Shown: positions 40,593 to 52,260 of the stretch, piece by piece
Position numbering within the stretch: position 1 is the first letter of the stretch
Layout: each line of letters opens with the position of its first letter
NCBI GenBank assembly: GCA_037975125.1
Contig: CM075853.1
Span: 34,680,613-34,744,612, forward strand
Direction: 5' to 3'
Length of the DNA stretch: 64,000 bases
DNA from: Latrodectus hesperus
Taxonomy: Eukaryota > Arthropoda > Arachnida > Araneae > Theridiidae
The notes under the pieces: generated by a model
What the model saw: the letters and a program-made list of their open reading frames with translations, nothing else
What the model was told of the DNA's origin: nothing
Databases searched by the model: none
Made by a program: the position numbers and the translations under genes

Positions 40593-43192
40593 GAATGAAT
40601 AATAAGGCTAAAAGTGTTTAAGTATATTTTCTGAATTAAATCAAGGGAGATAATCATTTTAATATAAATTAAAGAATAAACAATGAATTTCCTTATTATA
40701 TTCAATAAAATATTAAAATTGTTTGCTAGTTTATGTAAATAAAATTAAGTGATATAAACTTAGCTGAAACTATTGATTCTCTATCTAAGTGCTATTTTAA
40801 ATATTTACCATCTAATAACTGAGAAATTATGAAGTAGACAAATGTTCTTGACCTGATTTCATAATTTTGTTGATAATTATAATAAATATACATACAACTC
40901 AGTTTGAGGTCAAATTAGGGACACTTTCTGCTTTAGAAATGAAAATGCCGCCAATAAAGCAAAAATAAATTTTGACAAACATATTGGAGTAAAAATGAGA
41001 CAGAGATGTGAATAAAGATTTTAATGTCTTCTACTTATTTTACGTTTTTATATTTTTATTTTCAAGCAAGTTACTTTTATTTTGCTCCTTATATCATTTA
41101 CTATGCGCTTTGTTTAGTTATTATATAGCAATAATCTAATCTTTAGTTTGTACTAAAATTATTTGATATTTGTTTTAACAATATAAATATATATTATGAA
41201 CAATTTAAAATAAATATGATTACGATTTAAAGCGAAATTTGAGATATTTATCATCGCATATTCTGATTTTACTTTATGATAATTCCAAAGGAATTTTCTT
41301 TGAACTCAGAACTATAATATGAGTGCTTATTTTCGAACGAATATTGCATGCTGCTAAATATAAAATTATAACTTTTAAGTTAATTGGAAGATGAAGAATA
41401 TCTTATCTCAAGCAGCAAATCATAAAACTTTCAATATGAAGAAATTTTCAAGACAATTTTTTTCGATATTGTAATAGAAATCTCAGATGAATAAAATATT
41501 GACGAAGTTTAACATTCAAAAATAACTTATCCAATTTATATTAAATATTTTACTAGCGTATTAAAATGATATTTAATTTTCATACATATAATGTATTTGT
41601 AAAAAATTATAATTTATATGCCTAATATTGATAAATTTTAATAGATCATTTCTTTAAAATATTTAAAAATTAGTTTAACAGTATTAGATATAATATTACA
41701 GTTTTGATTATTTAAAATTTAAATAAAATTTTCATGCTTTTAAGCTGTAGAAAAATATAGCCGCTTTTTCTACGTGAAGAATAAATCATATTGTCTGAGC
41801 TAATAAAAATCAGAATTTCTAGAAGAACAAATTATTTCGCCATTGTTATCAGAAATTCAATCCAGAAATCTGAATTCTAGAAGAATACATTATTTTAATT
41901 GAGTATCAGAAATTTGAATTACGTGAAATGTAAATGATAATATATTTCACTACAATGTAAATTTCATTTATTTGCTAATAATGATTCACTTTTTGTTATT
42001 CGCTTTTCAAGAACAGTTCATATATTTATACGAATTTTGACTTGTATAATTTATTTCTGTGTGTATGAAATGACTTGGAATTTAGAAGAACTATTGTAAA
42101 ATTTAAATTGAAGATTTATTGTTAAACCTTATAAGTAAATCAAATAAAAAAACTTCATATTTTACAGTTAGTGATGTTCTGTCATTTTATTTCTTAAAAA
42201 TTTTATAATCAATTATCAATGCATTTTAAAGGCAGAATTGTATTTACTTAAAGTATTTAATGAATTTTATAAAAGCACATTGAATAATTTATTTGAAAAT
42301 AAAATAGTAACGTATTTATTTTGATGCGGACTTATTATACAGTGGAAATATTTTTGAGGTTTTTCATAAATTAATTTTGCTTATATATTTTGCAATTAGT
42401 TTATTTTAATTAAATTCCAGTTCTATCTCAATTATAGTTTTATTCAAAACATTAATCTGATATACACATATCTCAATATTTTGGATTTGCTATTAATGTA
42501 TTCATACAAAAAATTTAATATTGATTAAAAGAAATAGTTGTCATTGTATTCAAGATAAATTAAAGGAACAGACAATTTAGATTCCTGAAAAATTTGACAT
42601 ATCAATTTTCAAGGGCGAGGGAAACTAATGTTATCTCTTTTATATAAAATGATATAGTTAACACTTTGAAGGAAAAAAGACCTACAAATTTTTTCTTCTT
42701 TAATAATTATTTTTCTTATAAACTTTTAATTAGTAATATAATGACATTCACGATTTACTGAGATAGAAATCTAACAACTAGCTCTCTGATCATTCTCTGA
42801 CAACGATCGTGTCGATCAACAGAAATTAAAGGAAACACACTGTTTTCATGATTTATATTTCATTTCTTATTTAAAATCAATGATATAATGCATCTCCTAA
42901 AACACACCTCTAGAGTAGCACCAGAAAAGTATGTTTAGTGTAAAAAACAAATTTTTATAGACCTTTTACAAATTAGTCTAAAAAGCAATTATTCATCAGT
43001 AAAATTGATAAATTTCTGAGGGTGATTGAAGCCTAAATGCACCCAATTATATGGTATTTCTATTTTAATTTATCCAAAGTCAAATGAATTTTGCATCTCA
43101 TATTAAATAATATGCAGATTTAAAAATAATAAGATTTAACAATTTAGATTGATGCAACCATATGTAAAAATAAAACTAAACTCTGTGGCACG
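40593..43192. other. AT-rich intergenic DNA
   Basis: Contains one local duplication (listed separately); otherwise nothing recognised. Confidence 0.5.
41811..41920 (+). repeat. Imperfect tandem duplication, period about 58 bp
   Basis: 41811-41862 and 41869-41920 share GAATT-TCTAGAAGAA, an ATTATTT block and TATCAGAAATT, with substitutions between. Two copies only. Confidence 0.55.
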
Positions 43193-43436
43193 AAAGCCCA
43201 TGTGGGCCAAGTCCCATCTCTGTTTTCCTGACCGAGAGACACTGTTGTGCGGAGCATATATCTAGATTAGGTGGTCAGCCTAACGCAAAACCCCTAGTGC
43301 TTAGTTCTCAAGAATGCTTGGTACTCAATTTTTGAATCACTGAACGGATGAAAGGCTAAGTCGATCTCTCCCAATACAAGGATTGAATCTGTGCCTTAGG
43401 AGCTTAAAACACTACTGCTGAACCACCGGTCTTCAA
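43193..43436 (-). mobile_element. tRNA-derived SINE, family C (minus strand)
   Basis: On the minus strand the element begins with a tRNA-like head: A-box-like TGGTTCAGCAG near 43425 and B-box-like AGATTCAATCC at 43380-43390 (one G-to-A change from GGTTC). A roughly 180 bp body follows and ends in an A/T-rich tail near 43160-43193. Possible decayed target duplications (CAACCATAT near 43155, CAACCAATAT near 43434) differ by one base, suggesting an older insertion. Body sequence differs from the other SINEs here. Confidence 0.65.
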
Positions 43437-43779
43437 CCAATATATTTTTCATTGTAATGTAAAACTTTTTATAAACTATTTTTTTAAAATCTACTTTAAG
43501 TGTAAAAGGTTTTCAGTTAAGCTGAACTTATTAGTTCATTGTATTGCTCTACCGTATCAATGAAACATGTTTAAATAAATATATTATTGTATTTAAAAGA
43601 GGCACAAAATTTTCAATAATTACCATATTACATATATGTCCATAAATTAAAGATTACTAGAAGCACACGGAAATATAAAGCGAAAGGAAGAATTTCTCCT
43701 ATATAAATATCGCATTCATGATCAAGCATTATATTTAAATTACAGGAAGATACCTGATGACGCCGAGCTTTGCTCAAAA
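43437..43779. other. AT-rich spacer
   Basis: Nothing recognised between the SINE and the Tc1 relic. Confidence 0.5.
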
Positions 43780-44890
43780 TGACAAGGGCCTAAGAGAGGA
43801 GTATATAAGGGTCTGTGTCAAAGAAGGAAACGTTTTCACAATCGGTGCTCGATATCACGACCGCATAAGTGTGATACAGAAGGCTGATATGGATGTTTTA
43901 CGTTGTCAGTCGTCTAAAATAGAGTCATACGCATTGACAGTAGCTGAGAAGCTCGGAATCTCCCAAAGTTCATTTCTAGGCGATAGCAGCAATTCTAAGA
44001 TGATGGAAATGTCAAGAAACGTTAAGGCCCATGAGATAACACCACCGAGGGACAGTGCCTAATGATGATTGGTATTTGAAAGTAACTACCAGAAGAAACA
44101 GATGGAGCACAGCAGAGGCGTTGACTAAGGTCAGTCACAGGACCGTCTTAAGTAAACTATGTGTAGATTTTCTATATGCTCACAGGCTTTTTAGATGTGT
44201 TCCATTCATTTAATCTTACTGTCACAGGCAGTTTGCTTGGATTAGGCAATGTGGTCACAGTAAGCTTGTGTTACGTTTTCCCAACGAGTCGACCTTTAGC
44301 TTGCAGTCTGATTCTCACCGAACGTACATAAAGAAAATGCGATCTAACCATTTACCGCCAGGACATCTTTGAATGCAAAAGTTATGACGGCTCAGAAGTG
44401 CTGATTTATTCAGTCATTTTATACTGAGCTCCAAAACAGATCTGCATGTTCAAATCAAAATCTTGACGGACCAAATTTATTGGAAAATCATTCTGGAGTA
44501 ACCTATCATTTTGCTTAGAGATGGCGTTGGGACTGAATTTGTATTTGGGGATGACAACTCCTGTCCTCACCGTTCGAATATCGTAAACGTCTTCCTTTAA
44601 TAAGAGGATATCTCTCGTAGGGAATTGACAGCATGGTCTATCGGATGTAAGTCCAAGATTTAAATTTTTAATAGAGCATGTGTGGGAAATGCTTAGCCGA
44701 AATGAATCACAGCCCATCAACGACCTCATACATTTCCACCCTACCTTTGAAAAACATTGCTTGTTGAATAGTGTTATCTGGCTCAAGTGCAGTTCGGTAA
44801 TGTGAACCTCAGACTCGATGTTGTACGGACAGTATTTTCTCATACGGCAGATACGTACAAACCATCATAGAAACAACATACTGTTCATTT
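43780..44890 (+). mobile_element. Tc1/mariner-like relic with broken transposase
   Basis: Plus-strand pieces give the full domain order. The first 101-codon frame (43757-44062) includes an HTH-like stretch, YALTVAEKLGISQSSF; a frameshift follows, with QQF-DDGNV and then a DWYLKVTTRRNRWST linker near 44060-44110. The first catalytic block reads PNESTFSLQSDSHRT near 44280-44325, with Asn in place of Asp. The second, FVFGDDNSCPHRSNIVNVF (44539-44600), keeps its Asp. After a stop, IEHVWEML (44671-44694) keeps the catalytic Glu. A C-terminal part continues to about 44880. No inverted repeats were identified. Nearest in style to the copy at 39053-40590 but much older. The 145-codon minus frame (44406-44843) is antisense to it and not a gene. 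Confidence 0.85.
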
Positions 44891-46167
44891 ATTATAAGGG
44901 TGATATTTGGTATAATTGCACCAAGGATCTAAATCTTGGTTTCTATGCATGGAATCGTAATTAAGCCTTCTCTTTTGTTTTCTCTAATTTGTTTAATATG
45001 TGTGTTTTACGAATAAATAAATCACGTGTCTTTTTTTCTGCAACATCATTTACCGGTTCCGGCATTCTTAACTTATGGAGATGTAGTTTTTAAAATAAAT
45101 TACTTTGTTTAAATTTATTTATTTAATTAATCACTCCAGTCACTTTCATTATTTATCAAAAATAGTTTTGTTATTCATAATGTCATGATTTATTTCTTGC
45201 AAATAATTGAGAGGGATGAATTTTGGCTACAATGAAGACTTATAATGCCGCTTCATCATATTGAAAATTATACATTGAAACTTTGATAACCGTAGTTACT
45301 TTTGACCGGCTTCTTCGTGGAAAATTTTGGACTTAATGTTGCAGAATTAATTCTTTGCACTTTCGACTTTCACAAAATCTTAACATAAAAAACTTTGATT
45401 ATGTTAAGTAGATTTCAATCTCTTTTAAATAAGCTCTAAAGTTCTAAAAATCTTAAATAATTAGGAAACATAAATGCTTATATTATAAATTGTTAAAATA
45501 AAAAAATGAAGAGAGAGATTATAAATTGAATAAGAAAAAATAGAAATTGAATTTATGTTCATAATATTTTAAAATTCAAATTTTATATTTACTAAATAAA
45601 ATATATGGAATGCATATTTCTTCTCCCCAATTGATTTATGTTTCATTTAAATTAGTTAAAAAAATCGACCGTTTATATATTTCATGTTTATTTACAGTTT
45701 TAAGCCAATATTATGGAGTTTTTAGATAATGTATTTTTAAATGTTTTAAAACAATCTTGATTGTTATATGATTTGAGTGTTTGCGAGGTAAAATCTTATA
45801 TATAGAAATAAAACAGAAAACACAACATAAATAAGAAGCAACATTTAAATCATAGGAATATTATCGTTACAGATTTATATACACTCTCTATAGAAAACAT
45901 TTTTTTTTAATATTTGAAGACGACAAAGAGTGGAATAACAAGGGAGATAAAGTCTGAAAGGGAAAAAAAGTATTAGTTCTCTTTTTTAAACTCTTCCTTC
46001 CAAAAAGGAAATTCATTCTCCATGAAGAGAGTCGATAACAATCTATAGAAGAAGAAAAAAAAAGTGGAGGCGAACTTATGTCATTTTTTTCAGTCCCTCC
46101 ACTTTACTGAATCTGGGGAACATGACAAGTGATTTATTTCTTTTTTCTCTTTCCTCCTGCGAAATTA
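44891..46167. other. 3' flank of the LRR gene
   Basis: AT-rich. A polypyrimidine/polypurine-mixed stretch (45950-46130) next to the stop codon is probably 3' UTR of the minus-strand gene. The first AATAAA on that strand is at 46138-46133, only 30 nt after the stop. Others occur further on, but in this composition none is decisive. Confidence 0.4.
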
Positions 46168-47715
46168 TCATAATTCGGCGATGGTAGGATTCTTCAAGGG
46201 CTGCTGAACGATTTGAGAGAGAATGGGAGAAAAGTTCTCTGAGTTCTGCCCGTATTGATAGAGGGTTCTTTTGCTCTGACCCAGTTTGCTTTTCTGTTTG
46301 GCCGCGTATTTGTACCGGTGCCAAAATCCCAGTATCGCTACGGCCGCCAGGACGACCCCTAACCCTGTGATGGCGATCGCTAAGATTTGCTTCAGGGATG
46401 GGTTCTCGCAGTCCATGTCTTCAGCACCGATGTCAACCAACAGCTGATCGCTGACAGGTGGTGGATTCCTGCACCTCACTTTTGTTACATCTTCACCATA
46501 AGAAGTGAAATTTTCTCTTTTCAGCAATCGCCACAGCCAGAGGATACTGCAGTTGCAAACCAGGGGATTCTCCCTAACGTCAAACACTTCCAGCTTGTCC
46601 CAGTTTAGCATATCTTCCTGGAATGTAGTGAACTGGTTTCCTCTGAGACTCAAAAATTTAAGGTTATCCAACCCCTGGAAGCTTCCTTTCTCAATATGTT
46701 TTAACATCTTGTTGTGACTGATGATAAGACGCTCTAACTGGTGGTTTTCTGTGAAAGTTCCGTTTTCTATCACTTCAAGCTTGTCTTCACCATTTATTGA
46801 AATAGTCCGCAATGAGCGCAAACCCCTGAATGCGCTCGGACTGAGCCTCTCAATCTTGTTCTTACCTACGTGCAACTCTTGGAGGAAAGGTATATCCAAT
46901 AAAACTTCCGTAGGCACGTCTGGCAGTTCATTATCCTGCAGGAACAAGGACATGACATTGTTCAGTCCAAGGAAGGCACCGTTTTCGATGATATGAATGC
47001 CACAGCCATCAAGGCTGAGAACTTGCAGGTGCTGCAAGGAATGGAACGAGGTTTTGGGGATCACATACATATAGTTCATGCCCAAGTCGAGGCTCCGAAG
47101 AACCTTTGTGTTCTGAAAAGACTCAGTGGGAGGGGCTGTCAGTTTATTATCTCTGAGCAAAAGCTCTTTTAAGTTCAAGAGACCAGAGAAAGCGGATGGG
47201 GAGAGTGTGGATATGCTGTTTCTGGATAAATCCAAGTTTTCTAAACTGTATAGAGGCTCAAACGCTTCGTCCGCTATATCTGTAATAACATTTCCATCCA
47301 GTCGTAACACTTTCAGAGCGGACAAGCCCACAAAAGATTTGGCTTTGATAGAAGAGATCTTGTTGCTGTTCAGGTGTAACACTAGAAGCTCTCTTTGATC
47401 CAAAAAGTTGTTGTTTCCTATAGATGTCAGAAGGTTTTGTGACATATCCAAGAACCTAAGGTTCTGATAAACTGTAAATGAATCGGCAATACTCTTGATT
47501 CTATTGCCATTGAGATGCAATTCCTGAAGTACAGGATTGAGGGTAATTGGCACGACATCAAGTGCTGCTCCATCACACCACACAGTGAGAGATTCTTCAT
47601 TACAGATGCATCTAAATGGGCAAAAGCCTTCTGATAAGTCCGAACATAGTAGCAGGAAGAGTAGGAAACTTCCTTGACCCGAAGTCCCTCTCTTCCTCGA
47701 ATATGGTTTCTTCAT
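46168..47715 (-). CDS. Transmembrane leucine-rich-repeat protein, Capricious/Tartan-like
   Basis: A 515-residue type I membrane protein expected at the cell surface. Residues 1-30 form a signal peptide (basic start, then FLLFLLLC). The N-terminal LRR cap has Cys 32, 36, 38 and 47. About 13 LRRs of roughly 24 residues (LxxLxLxxNxI pattern) fill 61-380. The C-terminal cap has Cys 387, 389, 415 and 436 (NPLVCNCSILWLW). A transmembrane helix spans about 443-465, followed by a 50-residue, Lys/Gln-rich tail with no enzyme domain. Sequons include N318, N388 and N402. In arthropods the closest fit is Capricious/Tartan, paired adhesion proteins in cell sorting, boundary formation and neuron targeting; the LDVxPIxLNP motif after the cap and the NxxLExLxxSxNKML repeat support this. 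I chose ATG 47715: the frame is open nine codons further to a GTG at 47742, but that GTG directly follows a splice acceptor (TTTTTAG). There is no intron inside the coding region. Stop TGA at 46168-46170. Orthology is inferred; another LRR family is possible. Confidence 0.93.
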   Translation of the reverse strand: MKKPYSRKRGTSGQGSFLLFLLLCSDLSEGFCPFRCICNEESLTVWCDGAALDVVPITLNPVLQELHLNGNRIKSIADSFTVYQNLRFLDMSQNLLTSIGNNNFLDQRELLVLHLNSNKISSIKAKSFVGLSALKVLRLDGNVITDIADEAFEPLYSLENLDLSRNSISTLSPSAFSGLLNLKELLLRDNKLTAPPTESFQNTKVLRSLDLGMNYMYVIPKTSFHSLQHLQVLSLDGCGIHIIENGAFLGLNNVMSLFLQDNELPDVPTEVLLDIPFLQELHVGKNKIERLSPSAFRGLRSLRTISINGEDKLEVIENGTFTENHQLERLIISHNKMLKHIEKGSFQGLDNLKFLSLRGNQFTTFQEDMLNWDKLEVFDVRENPLVCNCSILWLWRLLKRENFTSYGEDVTKVRCRNPPPVSDQLLVDIGAEDMDCENPSLKQILAIAITGLGVVLAAVAILGFWHRYKYAAKQKSKLGQSKRTLYQYGQNSENFSPILSQIVQQPLKNPTIAEL

Positions 47716-47742
47716 CGTTCTCTCCAAACATTCAAGAAGCAC

Positions 47743-49825
47743 CTAAAAATGACAAACAGAAATGCTTGAAACTAACATCATTAGCATTTAAATAAATTTT
47801 ATTTAACATAGAGTTATATTTGATTAAGAAAGTTAAATTTTTAAAACACACACAAAATGCAACTCTTATTTTTAATAATATTTTATATTCTGGAATTTTT
47901 AGTTAACACTTTAAATTAAAGAAAGTGCTATCACCCATTTATAAAAAAATGTTATTTACATAAACAATTAAGTACTACGGTTGTATGACATAAAATATAT
48001 TTAACTGATATAAGTTGAACTATTCAGATGCACTTCTTCCATTTATTAGTTGTTTTGCCATTGCAAGGGTCACATATAATACCCAAGGTCGGATCAATCA
48101 GGCGGTATCTCATTTTGCTGCCACAGCTTCTCGTTAATGCACACACACACACAATCGAAACCTATAATTTAGATTCCAAATTGCACCCAACACCATCTGC
48201 ACCATGGCCGGAAATTTAACCACAAGCTATTGAAATGAATGCAGAGTTTTAAGCATTCTCAGCTGAAAGTTTAACTCTATTTATAGATTAAGAAACCAAA
48301 ACACACTTTTCAAAGTCAAAAAATTCTCTTCTCATAATATCATTCTCTCTAAGTTTCTGTTCAAAGATTTTTAGTACTATACTTCTATTTTAATTTACTA
48401 CCATATTATTGTTTTTCAGTTTTAAAGTTGGAAGAAAATGAGAAATATACTTGCAAGATTTATTTTGTATTAATATACATTATTTTATAGTTTTATATAA
48501 ATATGTTATATAAATGGTGTTAAATTAATTTATTAATTTATTATAAATTTGATATGAATATTTTTATACGTAAATTATTCAATGGAATTAATTCTATGCT
48601 TATATATTTAAAATATTGTCGACTATTTTTTTAATTTAAATAAAAACAGTTTTTAATTTTAACGAAAATGATATAACTCAGTTTTACTACATCAAAAGAT
48701 GTACAAGTTAGACTCTTAAACAATTTACTCGCAGACATTATAGAACTTATATAAATGTGGACTTCTAATATCAAATGCGTATAAGAGAAATTATAAAATA
48801 AATTGTATTAGGGTATCTCTGAAGTTTGGCACTAGGACGTCATGGTTTAGTATTATTTGCCTCACTTAGAAAGTTAAAATATTATAAAATATTATATTAA
48901 TAGAATGCATATAAAAATATTTAAGTTATTAAGTTTTAACACAAGTATATTTTTAATTTATTAACTTCTTAAAATGTCGTAAACAATGATGTTAATTTTA
49001 ATTTGAATAAATGCGCTAAATATAGGAAAATACAAATTACGATATATTAAAGACATAACTTAAAGTAAATAAGAAATAATGCCTAAATTTACTATATAAA
49101 AATAGTTAGTGTAAATCAATTTAAAAGCTTAAATACTTTGTATTTTGAAAATTTATATTTTTGTATTTATTTTACAGTGTAAATGCAGCAGAAATATTTC
49201 CGATAATCTCGAATATACATTCAAAGTGATATGAAAGGCATTGGCCATATAATGTAGTAACACGATTAAATAACAAAATTAGTATTCAAAGCTAAATTCT
49301 GTTATTAAACTATACATTCATTAGTGCATGGTAAGCCTATTTCAATGTATTTAAAATATTAAAAATTGAGACAGTTTGTCGCTGTTTAAAAACAGTTAAT
49401 TCATTGTTAATCATAAAGGGAAAACATTTCTTAATACAGATTCTTTTTGAAAACTTGAAAAAGAATACTGATAAAGAATATAAAATAATCTATAATAGTG
49501 TATCAATAGTTTAAATATCGTTTTATTCACTTATACATAATTTTATTAAATGTTAAGTTAATAAAATATTTTATTTTTTCAATTATAAAAAATAATATGC
49601 ATAAGATACGCAAAAACTCGAATAAGAACACACAGTTGATGGAATTTTGGTTTGAAAAAAATAGCATTTACAAAAAACAAAAACGTGTCTAAACTCGCAA
49701 CTTTTGAGAAGATTTCAAAAGAAATCTGCTGCTTAGAAGTAAAGGAAATGCATTAATTAGCAGAATTTAGAAAAAATCCCAGATGATAATGCTGCTGTCA
49801 AATAAATGTGCTGGCGTTTACATAC
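47743..49825 (-). other. Predicted 5' leader intron of the LRR gene
   Basis: On the minus strand, TTTGTCATTTTTAG ends at 47743, a good acceptor with a pyrimidine-rich tract, 27 nt before the start codon. A donor candidate TTG|GTATGT sits at 49826|49825. The acceptor is convincing; the donor is one of several possible, so the length is a guess. Inside are a base-mixed patch (48020-48230), with a few AC repeats at about 48140, and otherwise AT-rich DNA. Confidence 0.45.
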
Positions 49826-50350
49826 CAATGCAAACCATTACGGTCACAGTGAGTCGCTACTAAAAATAAATAAAACTTCCTAGATATTCTCTGAGGCGTA
49901 ATTGTTTCATCTTAACTCCACTCCTCACAAGACAGCAGCAGCAATAATATAATAATAAAAAAAAACTAAAAATAATGACTCCGATAATACCAAACCTCGG
50001 ATATCCGGCAAAATGCCTGGCAACATTTTCGACCATTAGTTTGACGGAGTAGAGGCAAAATAAGCAGGAGGGATCAGGTCACAGAATATTTACGGGGAAG
50101 AGAAGGGTGAAGAGGCGAAAAAGATAGAAGAAAAATAAAACTTGAAAAAAAAAAAATCTCGCGCATTTTTACTCGGCAAAGAAACTTTTTCCGCCAAAGT
50201 ATCGATTTTTCCCCCACTCCGAAATGGGTCAAGCTCTGCAGAGAGACGCTCAGTCGTAAATAAATAAATAAACGACTAAAAATGTTATAAAAAGTAACGT
50301 ATAACAACAACAGAAAAGTGATATATCCAGAAGCGAAAGCCCTGCTGGAA
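49826..50350 (-). promoter_or_regulatory. Candidate first exon / promoter region of the LRR gene
   Basis: Roughly 500 bp that is markedly less AT-rich than its surroundings, ending toward the gene in the candidate donor CATTG|GTATGT. If spliced to 47742, the join adds no upstream in-frame coding sequence; a tiny upstream frame would end just past the junction. Caution: 49975-50030 (CCTCGGATATCCGGCAAAAT) resembles the termini of pogo/Tigger-type transposons, so part of this island may be a mobile-element end. The 97-codon minus frame at 50074-50367 has no recognised domain. Confidence 0.3.
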
Positions 50351-50388
50351 TAGAAGGGACTTATCAAATTTTAGGTGAAAGAAAACAA

Positions 50389-50397
50389 TATAAAAGG
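50389..50397 (+). promoter_or_regulatory. TATA-box-like word
   Basis: TATAAAAGG, an ideal TATA box, on the plus strand, pointing away from the LRR gene. No initiator-like sequence or gene is seen about 30 bp downstream, and TATA-like words are common in such DNA; the GGGGG that follows makes this one less trivial. Confidence 0.2.
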
Positions 50398-52110
50398 GGG
50401 TAAGATATAATTTATGAAGTTCGTCGAATGACAGCAGGATTTATTTGTTCTGGTATCCGTCCACGTCGTTATTGTTTGTAAACTCTAATAAATATGTCAT
50501 TCTGTCAAAAGTGTTAAAAAATCTTATCATTTCTTAAATGGCAATTTTGATCACCATAAAAATCTTGTTTAGTAATAAATGGCAGTTACGATCGTATAAA
50601 GCGATTTAATTTCTCCAAGTTTATTTATTTTCATCTATTAGAACTCTGCTGAAAACGGCGATGAAATTAAGCCGTTTTATGATGAGACGATAAATTCAGT
50701 GATTTCGATTTTCTCAAATAACTCCAGAGAAATTAAGATATTAAAACTACGTTGAGAACTCATTTTAGTGTACGCATTAAACATTAGATATAAAAAGAAA
50801 ATGACACCTAAGTTTTGAATACAAATAGAGAGTTTGAAAAGAGTATCAAATATATTTAAAATTATTTATAACTTATTGATTATATTCAAGAAATTAAGAT
50901 TTTTTAATTAATTATTATTTCATTATTTTCCCATAAATAATCATAATATTCAGGGTAGAATAAGGATGTTTGCTTAATTTCATTATATTGTTTATTCTTC
51001 TTATTATAATTAATGTTAAATTACTTCTTTTTATTCATCATTAAATTTCATTAATAGAGTTGCATAAGTAATTAAAGTCGATGTAATTATTAAATTTTTA
51101 ATTGATATTATTAAAAAATATAAATAAATTGATTAAAAAAGAAAGTTTAAATCAATTATTTCGCAGCTTGTATTTTATGGTCGCTGACCAATCACGTTGA
51201 AGAACGTGAAGAAAATATTTCATATTTTAAAAGTATAATAATTCTACAATTTTAGTGCAAGGACATTAAATTTGACAGCTGATAAAAAACTATACATTGT
51301 ACTGTCAAGTGTACAAGTTGGCAACTATGTAAATGAATTACACAAATGGAGCTTAAGAGTGTTGAGCTTCGAGCATATGTCATAAAATATTGCTATAAGA
51401 CAAATATGCCTAACAACAGACAAACCCAAAGAAAAGAAGACGAAAGAAAAAATAAATAAATGCCCATTTTTATAAGTTTTTCATATTTAATATAGCATAT
51501 TTTTCAATCATAACAATTTTTAATATTTACTTACATAAGAAAAATTAAAATGATTTATCGACAAATCTATAAAATGTTGTAAAAGTTAAAACGCAAAACT
51601 TTTTAAAATTAATCAATAAAATAACATTATAATTTTATTGACTATAGAGTAATCTAAAGAGATTAAAAATGGAGATTTTTTTCATGTTTACAGTTCTCTT
51701 AATATTTGTTCAATTTTCTGCAATATTCCACTTTTGTATTTTTTTTAACTTTTAAATTGATATTTTAAATTTAAAAAAATACGAAATTCCTTTCAGCATT
51801 CGTTTATTATTTTCAGCTTTAAATTGTTAATTTTATTAAAATATTTTAAGCAAACAATATAAAATTACAAGGCACAAAAATTTTTCAAAGAAAATGGAAT
51901 TGAAATTTTTCATTAATATTAATTGCGTTTTAAAACAGCGTAATTTACATAGAAAACATTATGAATCCTATCTTAATACCGAGACATTCGTTTTTACGAA
52001 AACGTAAGAACAGGTGAAATTATGCTTGTTAGAACTCCCCGGTTTGAGCTGGGCAGCCCGGTTTTAAGACGAAATTATGGTGTCAAGTTGGTTCATTTCA
52101 CGTCCAGTCA
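50398..52110. other. Intergenic DNA
   Basis: 50400-50760 is moderately base-mixed without recognisable features; then AT-rich. A GC-rich block at about 52025-52095 (CCCCGGTTTGAGCTGGGCAGCCCGG) stands out sharply just left of the hAT remains and may be an element end. Confidence 0.4.
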
Positions 52111-52260
52111 AAAATTACATTTGATTTTATAGATGATAAAAAAGTGCAAAAATAATTAACTGTGAAGAATTATTTAGACTAATTTGCCATTTATTTCTGT
52201 ACTGTACGAAAAGTGTAAGCCATTGAAGAGTGATAGTCTGCAAATAGTTAATATTGTCAT

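Noticed and set aside
44406..44843. 145-codon minus-strand open frame
   Set aside because: It is antisense to a Tc1 relic whose plus-strand motifs (DDN, IEHVWEML) are clear.
47716..47742. Starting the LRR protein at GTG 47742
   Set aside because: The GTG directly follows a splice acceptor, and GTG is not a normal eukaryotic start; ATG 47715 is followed by a proper signal peptide.
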